In this document: positions 14,924 through 24,462 of the stretch, one piece after another
Numbering within the stretch: position 1 is the stretch's first letter
Layout: each line of letters starts with the position of its first letter
Assembly: GCF_003668875.1 (NCBI RefSeq)
Contig: NZ_RAWM01000045.1
Span: 1-61,448 of the forward strand
Direction: 5' to 3'
DNA: 61,448 nucleotides
From: Corallococcus interemptor
GTDB taxonomy: Bacteria > Myxococcota > Myxococcia > Myxococcales > Myxococcaceae
Translations under genes and position numbers: made by a program
The notes under the pieces: model-generated
What the model was told of the DNA's origin: nothing
Database searches by the model: none
Seen by the model: the letters and a program-made list of their open reading frames with translations, nothing else

Positions 14924-15577
14924 CTACTCCACCGGCGGCTCCAGCTCCAACCGCTCGCACTGGCGCAGCATCTCCTCCGCGTCGGCGGGCTCTCCCAGCG
15001 AGGAGGGCACCGGCTCCGACCAGGGCACGGAGGGCGGGGCCGGCGTCTGCAGCGATTCCTTCAGGAGCACGATGAGCTCCCGGGCCGGGTCCCTGGGAAA
15101 CGAGGTCACCGCCCGCGCCGGAGGGTCCTTGTCCGGCAGCGCGGCGGACTGGAGCAGCAGCGCGAGCGAGGGCGGCGGGGCCACCACCGCCCCCGGCTCC
15201 ACGGGGAGCAGGTCCTCCGGGCCGAACCCGAAGGGCACCCGGGGCGCCATGCCGGGCTCCGCCTCCGGCACGTCCCCCTCGCTTGGAATGCACCGCAGCG
15301 TGTTCAAGCGGGGCGTGGGCGCCTCCGGAATCACGGGCGCCTCCCTGGGAGGCCACAGGGGCACCGGCAGCAGCACCACGGCCGGCTCGCGCAGGGGCAG
15401 CGAGAGCACCCGCGCGCCGCCCGGCACCACCGCTGCCTTCGCCACCGCGGCGGCGTGCTCCGCCAGCACCCGCTCCGCCCAGGTCTTCACCCACCGGGCC
15501 AGGGACAGCACCCAGGCCAGGTGCCGCCGCTCGCGAGGCCGCGCCTGCACGGCCTCGGCTGGCGGACCCGCGCCCAT
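14924..15577 (-). CDS. Pro-rich protein of unknown function, middle gene of the set
   Basis: 217 residues. It starts with a basic helix (ARPRERRHLAWVLSLARWVKTWAERVL), then a long Pro/Leu-rich middle (REPAVVLLPVPLWPPREAPVIP) with no clear globular domain, and ends in an acidic tail (PADAEEMLRQCERLELEPPVE). AAGGAGG lies 7 bases before the ATG and decides the start. That ATG lies 2 bases after the TGA of the Pvc16-like gene, indicating tight coupling. I do not recognise it. Low complexity and tight linkage suggest a linker or adaptor for its neighbours. Confidence 0.6.
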   Translation of the reverse strand: MGAGPPAEAVQARPRERRHLAWVLSLARWVKTWAERVLAEHAAAVAKAAVVPGGARVLSLPLREPAVVLLPVPLWPPREAPVIPEAPTPRLNTLRCIPSEGDVPEAEPGMAPRVPFGFGPEDLLPVEPGAVVAPPPSLALLLQSAALPDKDPPARAVTSFPRDPARELIVLLKESLQTPAPPSVPWSEPVPSSLGEPADAEEMLRQCERLELEPPVE

Positions 15578-15579
15578 CG

Positions 15580-16257
15580 TCACTCCTCCTTCACCGGCAT
15601 CCGGATGATCCACGGCGAGGTCCCCGTGGCCAGCCCCTCCGACTCCACCGACAGCAGCTCCCCTTCCGCGCGCACCTCCAGCCGGCCCAACGTCTCTCCG
15701 TGCGCCGGACGGGGGAAGTGGAAGTGCCCCTGCGCGTCCGTGCGCGTGCTCAGGTGCAGCGCGGGCAGCGCCACCCACGCGTCCGGGATGGGCACGTCAC
15801 CGGGGCCCACCACCTGCCCCAGCAGGGGGGTCTGCCTGGACGCCCCGCCCACCAATGACAGACACCGCACCTCCGCCAGGGGTTGCTCCTTGCGCACCTG
15901 CACCCGCAGCCGGAACGCGGGCCGCGGCACCGAGCGAAGACCCGCCCACAGCGCCGCTGGCACCGGGCTCAGGTCCACCTCCAATTCCTTGTCGCTCATG
16001 GCCGCGAAGACCAGGTCTCCCAGGAGCCGGTGCGCGCGCTCGGGCGTCTCCGCGCCCACCGTCACCAGATAGCAGACGGTGAACTGCAGGCCGGCCCGCT
16101 TCCCCGCCCGGGTCAGGGGCGCGGGCCCCAGCTCCAGGAGGTAAAGACAGACACCCTTTTCCAGGGACTCACGGTCAGGCACGCCCAGGTACACGGGCGC
16201 ATCCGTGGCAATGCGTCCCACCCACGCTTTCATGCGCAGATCGACTTCGTCGAGCAT
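15580..16257 (-). CDS. Pvc16/DUF4255-like protein with a carboxypeptidase-regulatory-like C-terminus
   Basis: 225 residues. The first 135 follow the pattern of the Pvc16/DUF4255 N-terminal domain found beside contractile injection systems: an initial helix, GVCLYLLELGPAP, a QFTVCYLVTVGAE strand, an ERAHRLLGDLVFAAM helix and a late LRVQVRKEQP strand. Residues of about 145-220 look like a carboxypeptidase-regulatory or beta-sandwich domain (LLGQVVGPGDVPIPDAWVAL, TRTDAQGHFHFPRP). In Pvc-type systems this family helps cap the tail tube. No sheath, tube, baseplate or ATPase gene lies in this window, so it may be an orphan or serve genes elsewhere. The family call is by eye only. Confidence 0.55.
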   Translation of the reverse strand: MLDEVDLRMKAWVGRIATDAPVYLGVPDRESLEKGVCLYLLELGPAPLTRAGKRAGLQFTVCYLVTVGAETPERAHRLLGDLVFAAMSDKELEVDLSPVPAALWAGLRSVPRPAFRLRVQVRKEQPLAEVRCLSLVGGASRQTPLLGQVVGPGDVPIPDAWVALPALHLSTRTDAQGHFHFPRPAHGETLGRLEVRAEGELLSVESEGLATGTSPWIIRMPVKEE

Positions 16258-16561
16258 CCTTGGCCCCCCGGTTCCCGGCCCGCGACGCCATGCCGCCGTG
16301 TCTCTCCATCATACGCTCGCATGGGTGGTTTTGGCTGCACATCACCCAGTGGATTGAACAGGACGTCAGTGATTTGACAGGGATTGCACGCATTTCCAGG
16401 TCACGATGGACCACGCAGCGTGTCGGGAACCGGGCAGTCGTCTCACCGTGTGTCGCGGCATCCCGGAAAGCCCGTACGGGTTTTGCGTGAACCGCTTCAT
16501 TTCCCCCTCGCCTTCCGCGAAGAATGGCCGCTGGGCCGGCATTCACCGTGGAACTTTCGTC
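16258..16561. promoter_or_regulatory. Divergent intergenic region (304 bp)
   Basis: The region lies between the minus-strand Pvc16-like gene and the plus-strand outer-membrane-like gene, and is visibly richer in A/T than its surroundings. It holds a TATGAT box on the minus strand (plus-strand 16308-16313) and a TTGACA on the plus strand (16374-16379). Neither has a good partner at standard spacing. No gene or RNA is evident. It must hold both promoters. Confidence 0.35.
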
Positions 16562-17182
16562 ATGACGATGGACTCCTCTTCCTTGAGACGACGACACCCT
16601 TCTCTTCTCTCCTCGGGCATCGCCCTGGGGTGCCTGGCGGTGTTGGGCACCGCCACCCCGGCGCTCGCCCAGGACGACGCGCCCCACAAGGTGGGCCTCT
16701 TGCTGGACGCGGGCGCGCCGCACGGCATCGGCCTGTCCGCGGTGGTGCGCCCCACGAACTGGCTGCGGCTGCACGCGGGCCCCACCACGAACACGCTCAG
16801 CGTCGGCGTGCGCGGTGGCCTGAGCATCCTGCCCATGGACACCTTCATCGCGCCGTCCATCAACGCGGAGGCCGGGCACTACTTCGGTTCGGAGTACAGC
16901 GAGGTGCTGGACTGGCTGGGCCGTGAGCCGAGCGCCGCGTCGGAGGCCATCCGCGACGTCACCTACAACTACGTGACGGGCAGCCTGGGCCTGGAGGTGG
17001 GCACGAAGAGCCGCTTCAGCTTCTTCCTCAACGTGGGCCTGAGCTACGTGGCGATGACCGTGCCGGACCCCACGCCGCTCATCCAGGACGCCTCCGGCGA
17101 CGACAGCGTCACGTCCGGACCGCTGCACGTGCGCGCCACCATCCCGTCGGTGAAGCTGGGCTTCATCGTCTACTTCTTCTGA
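16562..17182 (+). CDS. Outer-membrane beta-barrel-like protein
   Basis: 206 residues. A signal peptide ends in TPALAQ. The mature protein alternates short amphipathic strands (VGLLLDAGAP, GIGLSAVVRPTNWLRLHAGP, LSVGVRGGLSIL, SLGLEVGTKSRFSFFLNVGLSYVAM) and ends in LGFIVYFF, with a terminal Phe as in outer-membrane barrels. It is probably an eight-stranded barrel. The start at 16562 (MTMDSS) gives a proper signal peptide; the open frame upstream is unlikely coding. The lipoprotein gene that follows 19 bases later is probably in the same operon. Confidence 0.7.
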   Translation: MTMDSSSLRRRHPSLLSSGIALGCLAVLGTATPALAQDDAPHKVGLLLDAGAPHGIGLSAVVRPTNWLRLHAGPTTNTLSVGVRGGLSILPMDTFIAPSINAEAGHYFGSEYSEVLDWLGREPSAASEAIRDVTYNYVTGSLGLEVGTKSRFSFFLNVGLSYVAMTVPDPTPLIQDASGDDSVTSGPLHVRATIPSVKLGFIVYFF

Positions 17183-17201
17183 GCCAGGAGCCCCATCCAC
17201 C

Positions 17202-17753
17202 ATGCGAACGCAATCCTTCCGCACCCTCCTGCTCGCTGGCGCCGTGGCCCTGATGGGCACGGGCTGTGATTCGCTCTTCACCGTCGAGGTGGAGGCCGAG
17301 CGCATCTGCAAGACCGAGAACGACCTGTCCTTCCCCGCCTCGCCGCCCATCGCCGGGTCCGTGGAGCAGTCCTTCACGATTCCGCTGGGTGACTTCGCCA
17401 GCGCGCTGCCCGAGGACGCCGACGTGGAGACGGAGCTGCGGCTGAAGCTCTTCAACGCCACCGCCAGCACGGACATCAGCGGCATCGAGCGCGCCAGCCT
17501 CGCCGTGCGCAAGCCGGGCTCCCTGGAGTACGTGGTGCTGGGCGAGTTCCGGCGCACCGGCAGCGGGAGCCCCACGAACACGCTGGAGCTCACCAGCAGC
17601 GGCCCGGTGGACGTGCTGGACCTGGCCAGGCAGGAGGAGCTGGAGTTCCGCTTCCAGGCCACGGGGGCGCCCCCCACGCAGGCGTGGACCGCGGACGTCC
17701 AGGTCTGCGTGGGCGCCAAGGCGAGCGCCAACTACTTCGGCCTGCTGTTCTGA
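17202..17753 (+). CDS. Lipoprotein of unknown function
   Basis: 183 residues. The lipobox MGTGCDSL follows a hydrophobic stretch. The mature part is beta-rich, with Ser/Thr/Gly-rich turns, and ends VCVGAKASANYFGLLF. Two Cys (ICKTE, QVCVG) may pair. No family is recognised. It lies 19 bases after the barrel gene and before a strong hairpin, so the two form a two-gene envelope operon. Confidence 0.7.
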   Translation: MRTQSFRTLLLAGAVALMGTGCDSLFTVEVEAERICKTENDLSFPASPPIAGSVEQSFTIPLGDFASALPEDADVETELRLKLFNATASTDISGIERASLAVRKPGSLEYVVLGEFRRTGSGSPTNTLELTSSGPVDVLDLARQEELEFRFQATGAPPTQAWTADVQVCVGAKASANYFGLLF

Positions 17754-17763
17754 AGAAGTCTCC

Positions 17764-17793
17764 CCCGTCCCGGCGGAAGGACGCCGGGACGGG
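17764..17793 (+). terminator. Perfect 12-bp hairpin after the lipoprotein gene
   Basis: The arms CCCGTCCCGGCG and CGCCGGGACGGG are perfectly complementary across a GAAGGA loop. It starts 10 bases after the stop codon. No U-tract is seen. It probably terminates the barrel-lipoprotein operon. Confidence 0.65.
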
Positions 17794-17827
17794 CCGGAAG
17801 CTGGACGGGGACCCGGAGCGCCCTTAA

Positions 17828-18583
17828 GTGGGGAGGGTGGGACGCAAGCGGGCCGCGGGCGGCATCGAGATTCCGGGATGGGCGTGGCTGGTGCCGTGCG
17901 CGCTGGTGCCCGTGGTGCTGCTCAACCTGGGCGTGGCCTGGCTGGGCGAGACGCAGGTGTCGCCCCTGTCCTTCTCCTTCCTCCAGACGAAGGCGCGCGC
18001 CCTGGGGGCCTACGTGGCGCACCGGCCCGCGTGCGTGCTGGATGACCATCCGCCGCTGGAGCCGCTCATCGCGGACGCGGAGCGCCGCCACGGGATTCCG
18101 CCGGGGCTCCTGAGGGCGCTCATCCAGGTGGAGTCGGAGACGCGGGTGCACCGCATCTCCCCCGCGGGGGCCATGGGGCCCGGGCAGCTCATGCCGGACA
18201 CCGCGGCGCTGATGCGGGTGGAGGACCCCTTCGACCCTGCGACGACCGTGGACGGGAGCGGCCGCTACCTGGCCGAACAGCTGCGCCGCTTCCGCGACGT
18301 GCGGCTGGCCGTGGCCGCGTACAACGCGGGGCCCGGGTCGGTGAACGGGCGCGTGCCGCACAACGGGGAGACGGAGTTCTACGTGGCCAAGGTGCTCGCG
18401 GCCTATGAGCACACGAAGCCCAAGGCGCCCGTCGCGGCGAAGCGCCCGGCCGCCGCACCGAAGGCGAAAGCCCCCGCGAAGCCCGCGTCCCGTCCGGCCG
18501 CCAGCAGCAAGCCCCCCGCGAGGCTCGCCAATCAAGTCACATGGGGTCAGGCACCCCGGGCGTCCACCAGCCTGCGCCCTTGA
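17828..18583 (+). CDS. Membrane-anchored lytic transglycosylase (SLT domain)
   Basis: 251 residues. The N-terminal anchor is WAWLVPCALVPVVLLNLGVAWL. The SLT domain covers about residues 75-200, with the catalytic Glu in IQVESETRVHRISPAGAMG, the GPGQLMPDT motif and VAAYNAGPGSVNG. It cleaves the MurNAc-GlcNAc bond of peptidoglycan to a 1,6-anhydro product. The tail is Ala/Pro/Lys-rich and low-complexity (AAKRPAAAPKAKAPAKPAS), perhaps a wall-binding or spacer segment. The start is GTG, with GGGAGG overlapping it. The last 37 bases overlap the convergent nagB gene. Confidence 0.88.
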   Translation: MGRVGRKRAAGGIEIPGWAWLVPCALVPVVLLNLGVAWLGETQVSPLSFSFLQTKARALGAYVAHRPACVLDDHPPLEPLIADAERRHGIPPGLLRALIQVESETRVHRISPAGAMGPGQLMPDTAALMRVEDPFDPATTVDGSGRYLAEQLRRFRDVRLAVAAYNAGPGSVNGRVPHNGETEFYVAKVLAAYEHTKPKAPVAAKRPAAAPKAKAPAKPASRPAASSKPPARLANQVTWGQAPRASTSLRP

Positions 18584-19308
18584 AGGCCGCTGGCCGCGCC
18601 GGTGTCCAGCCACAGCTCCGCGTCGCGGTGGAGCTGGAGGAACGACGCGGGGCACCGGGGCGTGAGCGGCCCGTGCACCATCTCCGTCACCGCCGCGGCC
18701 TTGTTCACGCCGAAGGCCAGCACCACCACCTTGCGCGCCTGGAGCACCGCCGCCATGCCCAGCGTCAGCGCCGCCATGGGCACCTTGGACGGATCATCCC
18801 CAAAGGCCATCACGTGCGACAGCCGCGTCTCCCGCGACAGGCGCGCGCGGTGGCTCGTCGCGGTCAGCACCTCGCCGGGTTCGTTGAACGCGATGTGCCC
18901 GTTGGGCCCCACGCCCAGCAGCAGCAGGTCCAGCCCCCCGGCCGCCGCGAGCGCCGCGTCATAGCGCGCGCATTCCGCCTCCGCGTCCGGCGCGCACCCG
19001 TCGAAGAAGTGGATCCGCTCCGTTGACAGATTCACATGCCGGAACAGGTGCCGGTCCATGTACGCGCGGAAGCTGCCCGCGTCCTCCGGTGGCAGCCCCA
19101 GGAACTCGTCCACGTTGAACGTGGTCGCCCGCGACAGGTCCAGCGCCCCCCGGCCCGCCAGCTCCACCAGGTTCCGGTACACGTTGAGCGGCGAGCGCCC
19201 CGTGACGAGCCCCAGCACCAGCTCCGGTGAGTGACGCACGGCCTCGGCGATGCGCGCCGCGCAGGAGGAGGCCGCCTCCTGTTCCGTCTGGAACACCCGT
19301 AGGTTCAT
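18547..19308 (-). CDS. nagB: Glucosamine-6-phosphate deaminase
   Basis: This catalyses glucosamine-6-phosphate to fructose-6-phosphate plus ammonia, the last step of amino sugar catabolism. It has 253 residues (E. coli 266). Family motifs are GLVTGRSPLNVYRNL, FNVDEFLGLPPEDAGSF (with the catalytic Asp) and LLLLGVGPNGHIAFNEPG (with the catalytic His). The start MNLRVFQTE matches the family; the 25 codons upstream do not. Divergent from pfkA across 225 bp: NagB makes the substrate of PfkA. In a predator and amino-sugar consumer, this directs peptidoglycan- or chitin-derived sugar into glycolysis. Confidence 0.93.
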   Translation of the reverse strand: MNLRVFQTEQEAASSCAARIAEAVRHSPELVLGLVTGRSPLNVYRNLVELAGRGALDLSRATTFNVDEFLGLPPEDAGSFRAYMDRHLFRHVNLSTERIHFFDGCAPDAEAECARYDAALAAAGGLDLLLLGVGPNGHIAFNEPGEVLTATSHRARLSRETRLSHVMAFGDDPSKVPMAALTLGMAAVLQARKVVVLAFGVNKAAAVTEMVHGPLTPRCPASFLQLHRDAELWLDTGAASGLQGRRLVDARGA

Positions 19309-19424
19309 GGGCCGGCCAGCATATGCCGCCCTGCCCCGGCCGCTCAGCCCCCCAGCCCCTGCGTACGTGGCGCCGCGCGGCATGACGCCCGCCTCCGGGA
19401 ATTACACGTGAACAGCGCCCGCGA

Positions 19425-19458
19425 TTGACAGCCCTGGTCCCCCGCACGCCTGGGGACC
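19425..19458. promoter_or_regulatory. TTGACA box and 7-bp inverted repeat between nagB and pfkA
   Basis: TTGACA at 19425-19430 is followed by GGTCCCC (19436-19442) and GGGGACC (19452-19458), an inverted repeat with a 9-base loop. The region is the only non-coding space between the divergent nagB and pfkA genes, so it should hold both promoters. No convincing -10 box was found at 17 bases. It may be an operator, but chance is possible in GC-rich DNA. Confidence 0.3.
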
Positions 19459-19533
19459 GGGAAGGTTGTCCCCCGGGCGTTCCCTGCAATCCGTTCTCAC
19501 GCGCGGAGGCCGGGTCGCGCTAGAACCTGTCAC

Positions 19534-20571
19534 ATGAAAGTCGCCGTGCTCACCGGCGGGGGTGATTGCCCCGGCCTCAATGCGGTCATCCGCGCCATCG
19601 TCCGCCGTGCCAGCGAGCACGGCTTCGAGATGATGGGCCTGCGTGATGGATGGAAGGGCCTGCTGGACGACAACCACTTCCGCCTCACGCGGGAGACCAC
19701 CTCCGGCATCCTCCACCGGGGTGGCACCATCCTGGGCACCTCACGCGTCAACCCGTTCAAGGTGGAGAACGGCCTGGAGCGCGTGAAGCGCGCCATCGAG
19801 CGCAACGGCATCCACGCCGTCATCGCCATTGGCGGCGAGGGCACCCTGTCCGCCGCCACGCGCATGTCCCAGGAGGGGCTGCGCATCGTCGGCGTGCCCA
19901 AAACCATCGACAACGACCTCAACGGCACGGACTTCACCTTCGGCTTCGACACCGCGGTCCACATCGCCACGGAGGCCGTGGACCGGCTGCACTCCACCGC
20001 CGAGTCCCACAAGCGCGTCATCGTCTGTGAAGTGATGGGCCGGCACGTTGGCTGGATCGCCACCTACGCGGGCATCGCGGGCGGCGCGGACGTCATCCTC
20101 GTCCCGGAGATTCCCGCGGACCTGGAGGCCGTCGCGCAGCACCTGGTGCGCCGCAACGCGGGCGGGCGCACCTTCTCCATCGTGGTGGTGGCGGAGGGCA
20201 CGCGCATCAAGCTGTCCGCGGAGCAGAACGAGCAGCTGGTCACCACGGGCGCGCTGGACGAAGCGGGCCGGCCGCGCCTGGGCGGCGTGGGCAACATCGT
20301 CGCCGCGGAGATTGAGCGGCGCACCGGCTTCGAGACGCGCGTCTCCGTGCTCGGCCACATCCAGCGCGGCGGCGCCCCCACGGCGCACGACCGCGTGCTC
20401 GCCACCCGGTTTGGCGTGCATGCGTGCGACATGGTCGCTCGCGGCGAGTTCGGCAAGATGGCCGCCCTGCGCGGCAACGAAATCGTCAGCGAGGAGCTGG
20501 CCGAGGCCACCCGCGAGCTCAAGCGCGTCCCCGAGGAGTTCTTCAAGGTCGCGCAGGTTTTCTTCGGCTGA
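19534..20571 (+). CDS. pfkA: 6-phosphofructokinase, probably ATP-dependent
   Basis: 345 residues. The N-terminal loop is GGGDCPGLNAVIRAI, then GGEGTLSAA, PKTIDNDLNGTDFTFGF, EVMGRHVGWIA and GHIQRGGAPTAHDR. Phosphorylates fructose-6-phosphate at the key step of glycolysis. The residue pair that marks the phosphoryl donor reads Gly (in GGEGT, matching ATP enzymes; PPi enzymes have Asp there) and Lys (in PKTIDND, common in actinobacterial and PPi-related enzymes). This is the mixed-lineage type that uses ATP in Streptomyces. The ATG is preceded by a weak site. A 14-bp hairpin ends the gene. Confidence 0.93.
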   Translation: MKVAVLTGGGDCPGLNAVIRAIVRRASEHGFEMMGLRDGWKGLLDDNHFRLTRETTSGILHRGGTILGTSRVNPFKVENGLERVKRAIERNGIHAVIAIGGEGTLSAATRMSQEGLRIVGVPKTIDNDLNGTDFTFGFDTAVHIATEAVDRLHSTAESHKRVIVCEVMGRHVGWIATYAGIAGGADVILVPEIPADLEAVAQHLVRRNAGGRTFSIVVVAEGTRIKLSAEQNEQLVTTGALDEAGRPRLGGVGNIVAAEIERRTGFETRVSVLGHIQRGGAPTAHDRVLATRFGVHACDMVARGEFGKMAALRGNEIVSEELAEATRELKRVPEEFFKVAQVFFG

Positions 20572-20583
20572 CATTGACGTAGT

Positions 20584-20623
20584 GCGCCATGCCTGCCCCC
20601 ACCGCGAGTGGCGGGCATGGCGC
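20584..20623 (+). terminator. 14-bp hairpin after pfkA
   Basis: The arms GCGCCATGCCTGCC (20584-20597) and GGCGGGCATGGCGC (20610-20623) pair with a single G-T wobble and a 12-base loop. It starts 12 bases after the pfkA stop. Its position argues that the acyl-CoA ligase starts further on, at 20667 or 20676. Confidence 0.65.
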
Positions 20624-20675
20624 CGTGCATCCGCTAGCATCCGGCCCTTCCCCCTCTCCCGAAGGGATGGTGTCG

Positions 20676-22310
<1,635 letters not shown>

Positions 22311-22395
22311 AGTGATGGATGGAATCGCCGTGCACCCGACACTGGGAGTGCGGCGGCTCGCGCACCGGCGGGGCTGGGGGTAACGTGGGGGCGTG

Positions 22396-22932
22396 ATGCC
22401 TTCCGTTCAACAGCTCCGCCCGTTCGCGTACGCGCCCGTGCACGCGTTCCTGCAAGCCTCCGGACCGGTGGTGTTGATCCAGCAGCCACCGGAGCCGGTG
22501 TTCCAGCAGGTGGCGCTGCGGCTGGCGGAGGCGCGCACGGTGGGCATGGCGCACCGGTCGCGGTTGGTGGACCGGCTGCTCGTCATGCTCCAGGCGTTCG
22601 ACTCGCTGGAGGTCCACTTCCTGGGGCCGGAGCGGGACGGGCAGGAGCTGCGGGTGGGGCGGACGGAGGGGTGCGCGTTGATGGTGCATGACCCGTCCGT
22701 GTCGAAGCAGCACGCGCTCTTGCGCTGGAACGCGGCGCAGGGCACGTGCTCCGTGAAGGACCTGGGGTCCATGAACGGAACCTGGCTGAACGCCGCGGCG
22801 CTGGGCGAAGGCGAGGAGCGGATGCTCACGGACGGGGACGCGCTGGCCTTCGGGGATGCGCAGTTCCTGTACCTGCGAGCGGAGACGCTGCACTCACACC
22901 TGCGGCTCGCGAGCCCGGGTGGAGGGATGTAA
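22396..22932 (+). CDS. FHA-domain protein
   Basis: 178 residues. A short N-terminal region of about 75 residues of unknown role is followed by a forkhead-associated domain with VGRTEGCALMVHDPSVSKQH and LGSMNGTWLN. The Gly-Arg, Ser-x-x-His and Asn residues that bind phosphothreonine are all present. It probably reads the output of a Hanks-type Ser/Thr kinase, of which two are encoded in this window. GTG lies directly before the ATG; either could start. It ends exactly where the convergent immunity gene ends (next base 22933). Confidence 0.85.
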   Translation: MPSVQQLRPFAYAPVHAFLQASGPVVLIQQPPEPVFQQVALRLAEARTVGMAHRSRLVDRLLVMLQAFDSLEVHFLGPERDGQELRVGRTEGCALMVHDPSVSKQHALLRWNAAQGTCSVKDLGSMNGTWLNAAALGEGEERMLTDGDALAFGDAQFLYLRAETLHSHLRLASPGGGM

Positions 22933-23652
22933 TCAGTCGGCGGCGGGAAGCTCGCGGTAGTGCACGTCGCTGGGGCCCAGGCGCTGCACGGTTTCGACGA
23001 AGCGCTCGCTGACGACGCGCGGGTTGGCTCCGTCGATGCCGAAGACATCGAGCCCTTCCGGAATCGAAGACCGCAGCAGCCAGCGCTTCGGCGGCAGGGA
23101 GAACGACTCCGGCTTGCCGCAGAGCTCACACGCGGGCGTCTTGAATTCGCCGATGCAGTCGGGATGCAGCCGGGCCAGGGGCCGGGCTTCGAGTTCGTAG
23201 AGCGCGGGCATCGTGCTGCGGCGGGACCGGAGTTCCATGCGGACCGCGATGATGCCCCGCAGTCCTTCGGCCTTGAGCAGGTCCACCGCGTCCTCGCGGA
23301 GGAGCACCCGCCATGTGGGCCAGCAGGTGATCGGACCGAACCTTCCTCTTGCCGTTCCAACCATGGGCCCGAACGAGCCCCCTGCTCTGATGGGAAGCTC
23401 AGGAGGAACAAAGGGGCGAATGAGAGCCACCAGCCGGCTGTACTCCGCGACGGACATAGGCCCCTTGGACTCGGCCAGCACCGGTTCCTGCAAAGAGGAG
23501 AGGTCCACGGATGGAAAGGCATCCATCCATGCCCAGGGGCCGAACCTGGGACAGTCAACGCCGGACAGGTGCCATCGGTGCTCGGCCCGGTACTCACCGC
23601 TCCATTGCGGTTCCACACCGTCAGGCGGGCCACGAACTTCGAAATAGCGCAT
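22933..23652 (-). CDS. SitI6-like double-CXXCG immunity protein
   Basis: 239 residues. It resembles the myxobacterial double-CXXCG paralogous family (SitI6 immunity proteins): RWHLSGVDCPRFGPWAW, then FPSVDLSSLQEPV, and later CELCGKPESFSLP, SIPEGLDVFGI and FVETVQRLG. The first CXXCG motif is degenerate here (CPRFG, its second Cys replaced by Phe), while the second (CELCG) is intact. In the family such proteins protect cells from a cognate SitA lipoprotein toxin that passes between kin cells by outer membrane exchange. It begins 3 bases after the toxin gene's stop, so the two are co-transcribed. Confidence 0.82.
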   Translation of the reverse strand: MRYFEVRGPPDGVEPQWSGEYRAEHRWHLSGVDCPRFGPWAWMDAFPSVDLSSLQEPVLAESKGPMSVAEYSRLVALIRPFVPPELPIRAGGSFGPMVGTARGRFGPITCWPTWRVLLREDAVDLLKAEGLRGIIAVRMELRSRRSTMPALYELEARPLARLHPDCIGEFKTPACELCGKPESFSLPPKRWLLRSSIPEGLDVFGIDGANPRVVSERFVETVQRLGPSDVHYRELPAAD

Positions 23653-23655
23653 GGC

Positions 23656-24336
23656 TCAATCCTCGAAGGGCACGGGCAGCAGGTCGACCTGCTGCCAATA
23701 CGTCATCGGAAGACCGAAAAGTTCATATTTTCGAATCATCCATGCGGCGTGCTCGAAATGATCCGGAATGTCAGCCTCGACTCCTTGAAGTTCGATGAAG
23801 GTATTCCAATCTCGATTCCAGGGTCCGCCCAACGCGCCACGATGGATGCGTGCGTGAACTTCCGCATCGATCATCAAGACGTACTTGTGGATCTCAATCC
23901 CCTTGTCCTCGAAGTGCTTCTTGAACGCCTGAGGGAAGATGTGGTGCCGCTCCTTCGGCCGCTTCGACCACTCTTGTAGCGCCTTTTCGCGGCGCAGCTC
24001 GCTGGGCAGCTTCTCCCGCCGGTGCCAGCGGAAGACCATGACGGGCACGGCATCGCCTGGCAGGCCCTGCGCACTTCCCCACGTCCGCTGCGGCCCGCTG
24101 CCGGGCGCAACGAAGATGGGCGCCACGGGCATCGCCCCTCGCGTCCGCACGATGCGCTTGGGTGCCAGGTCCTCGCACCGGAACAGCGCGCAGACGTCGT
24201 CCTCGCAGACTTGCGTGAGGCACTGGTCCTCGTGGCTGGCCTCACACTCCGTTCGCACGGGTGCGGAGGCACACCCCAGCAACAACGCCAGCCACAGGCA
24301 CACGACGCGGAGACCGGCTCCGGAGGTTCGTCTCAT
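23656..24336 (-). CDS. SitA6-like polymorphic toxin lipoprotein
   Basis: 226 residues. The lipobox Cys is in ALLLGCASAP. An Arg/Cys-rich neck follows (HEDQCLTQVCEDDVCALFRCEDL), then a C-terminal domain with ERHHIFPQAFKKHF, VHARIHRGALGGPWNRDWNTF and a closing helix. This is the pattern of the TIGR02269/SitA6 family. HHIFP with a later HxxxH pair suggests a His-Me-finger (HNH-type) nuclease, which I infer from motif only. It is an outer-membrane lipoprotein expected to be transferred between kin cells. The ATG at 24336 gives the signal peptide; the long frame upstream is antisense to another gene. Confidence 0.82.
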   Translation of the reverse strand: MRRTSGAGLRVVCLWLALLLGCASAPVRTECEASHEDQCLTQVCEDDVCALFRCEDLAPKRIVRTRGAMPVAPIFVAPGSGPQRTWGSAQGLPGDAVPVMVFRWHRREKLPSELRREKALQEWSKRPKERHHIFPQAFKKHFEDKGIEIHKYVLMIDAEVHARIHRGALGGPWNRDWNTFIELQGVEADIPDHFEHAAWMIRKYELFGLPMTYWQQVDLLPVPFED

Positions 24337-24462
24337 TTTGCGGCTATTACACGTTAAGTTCCGTGAAGCCCAGGAGGCGAGCAGCCCGGTGCCGGGACAC
24401 GGCGCGCGGTCAGGGGGTCCGTTATCCTGGGGGCTCCTCACGACACCGAGAGCGCGCACACC

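Noticed and set aside
16374-16379. TTGACA as a firm promoter for the barrel gene
   Set aside because: No -10 box at 16-18 bases could be found; kept only as a note in the intergenic entry.
20589-20675. Early start of the acyl-CoA ligase
   Set aside because: The 5' part lies within the pfkA terminator hairpin and is unlike the family.
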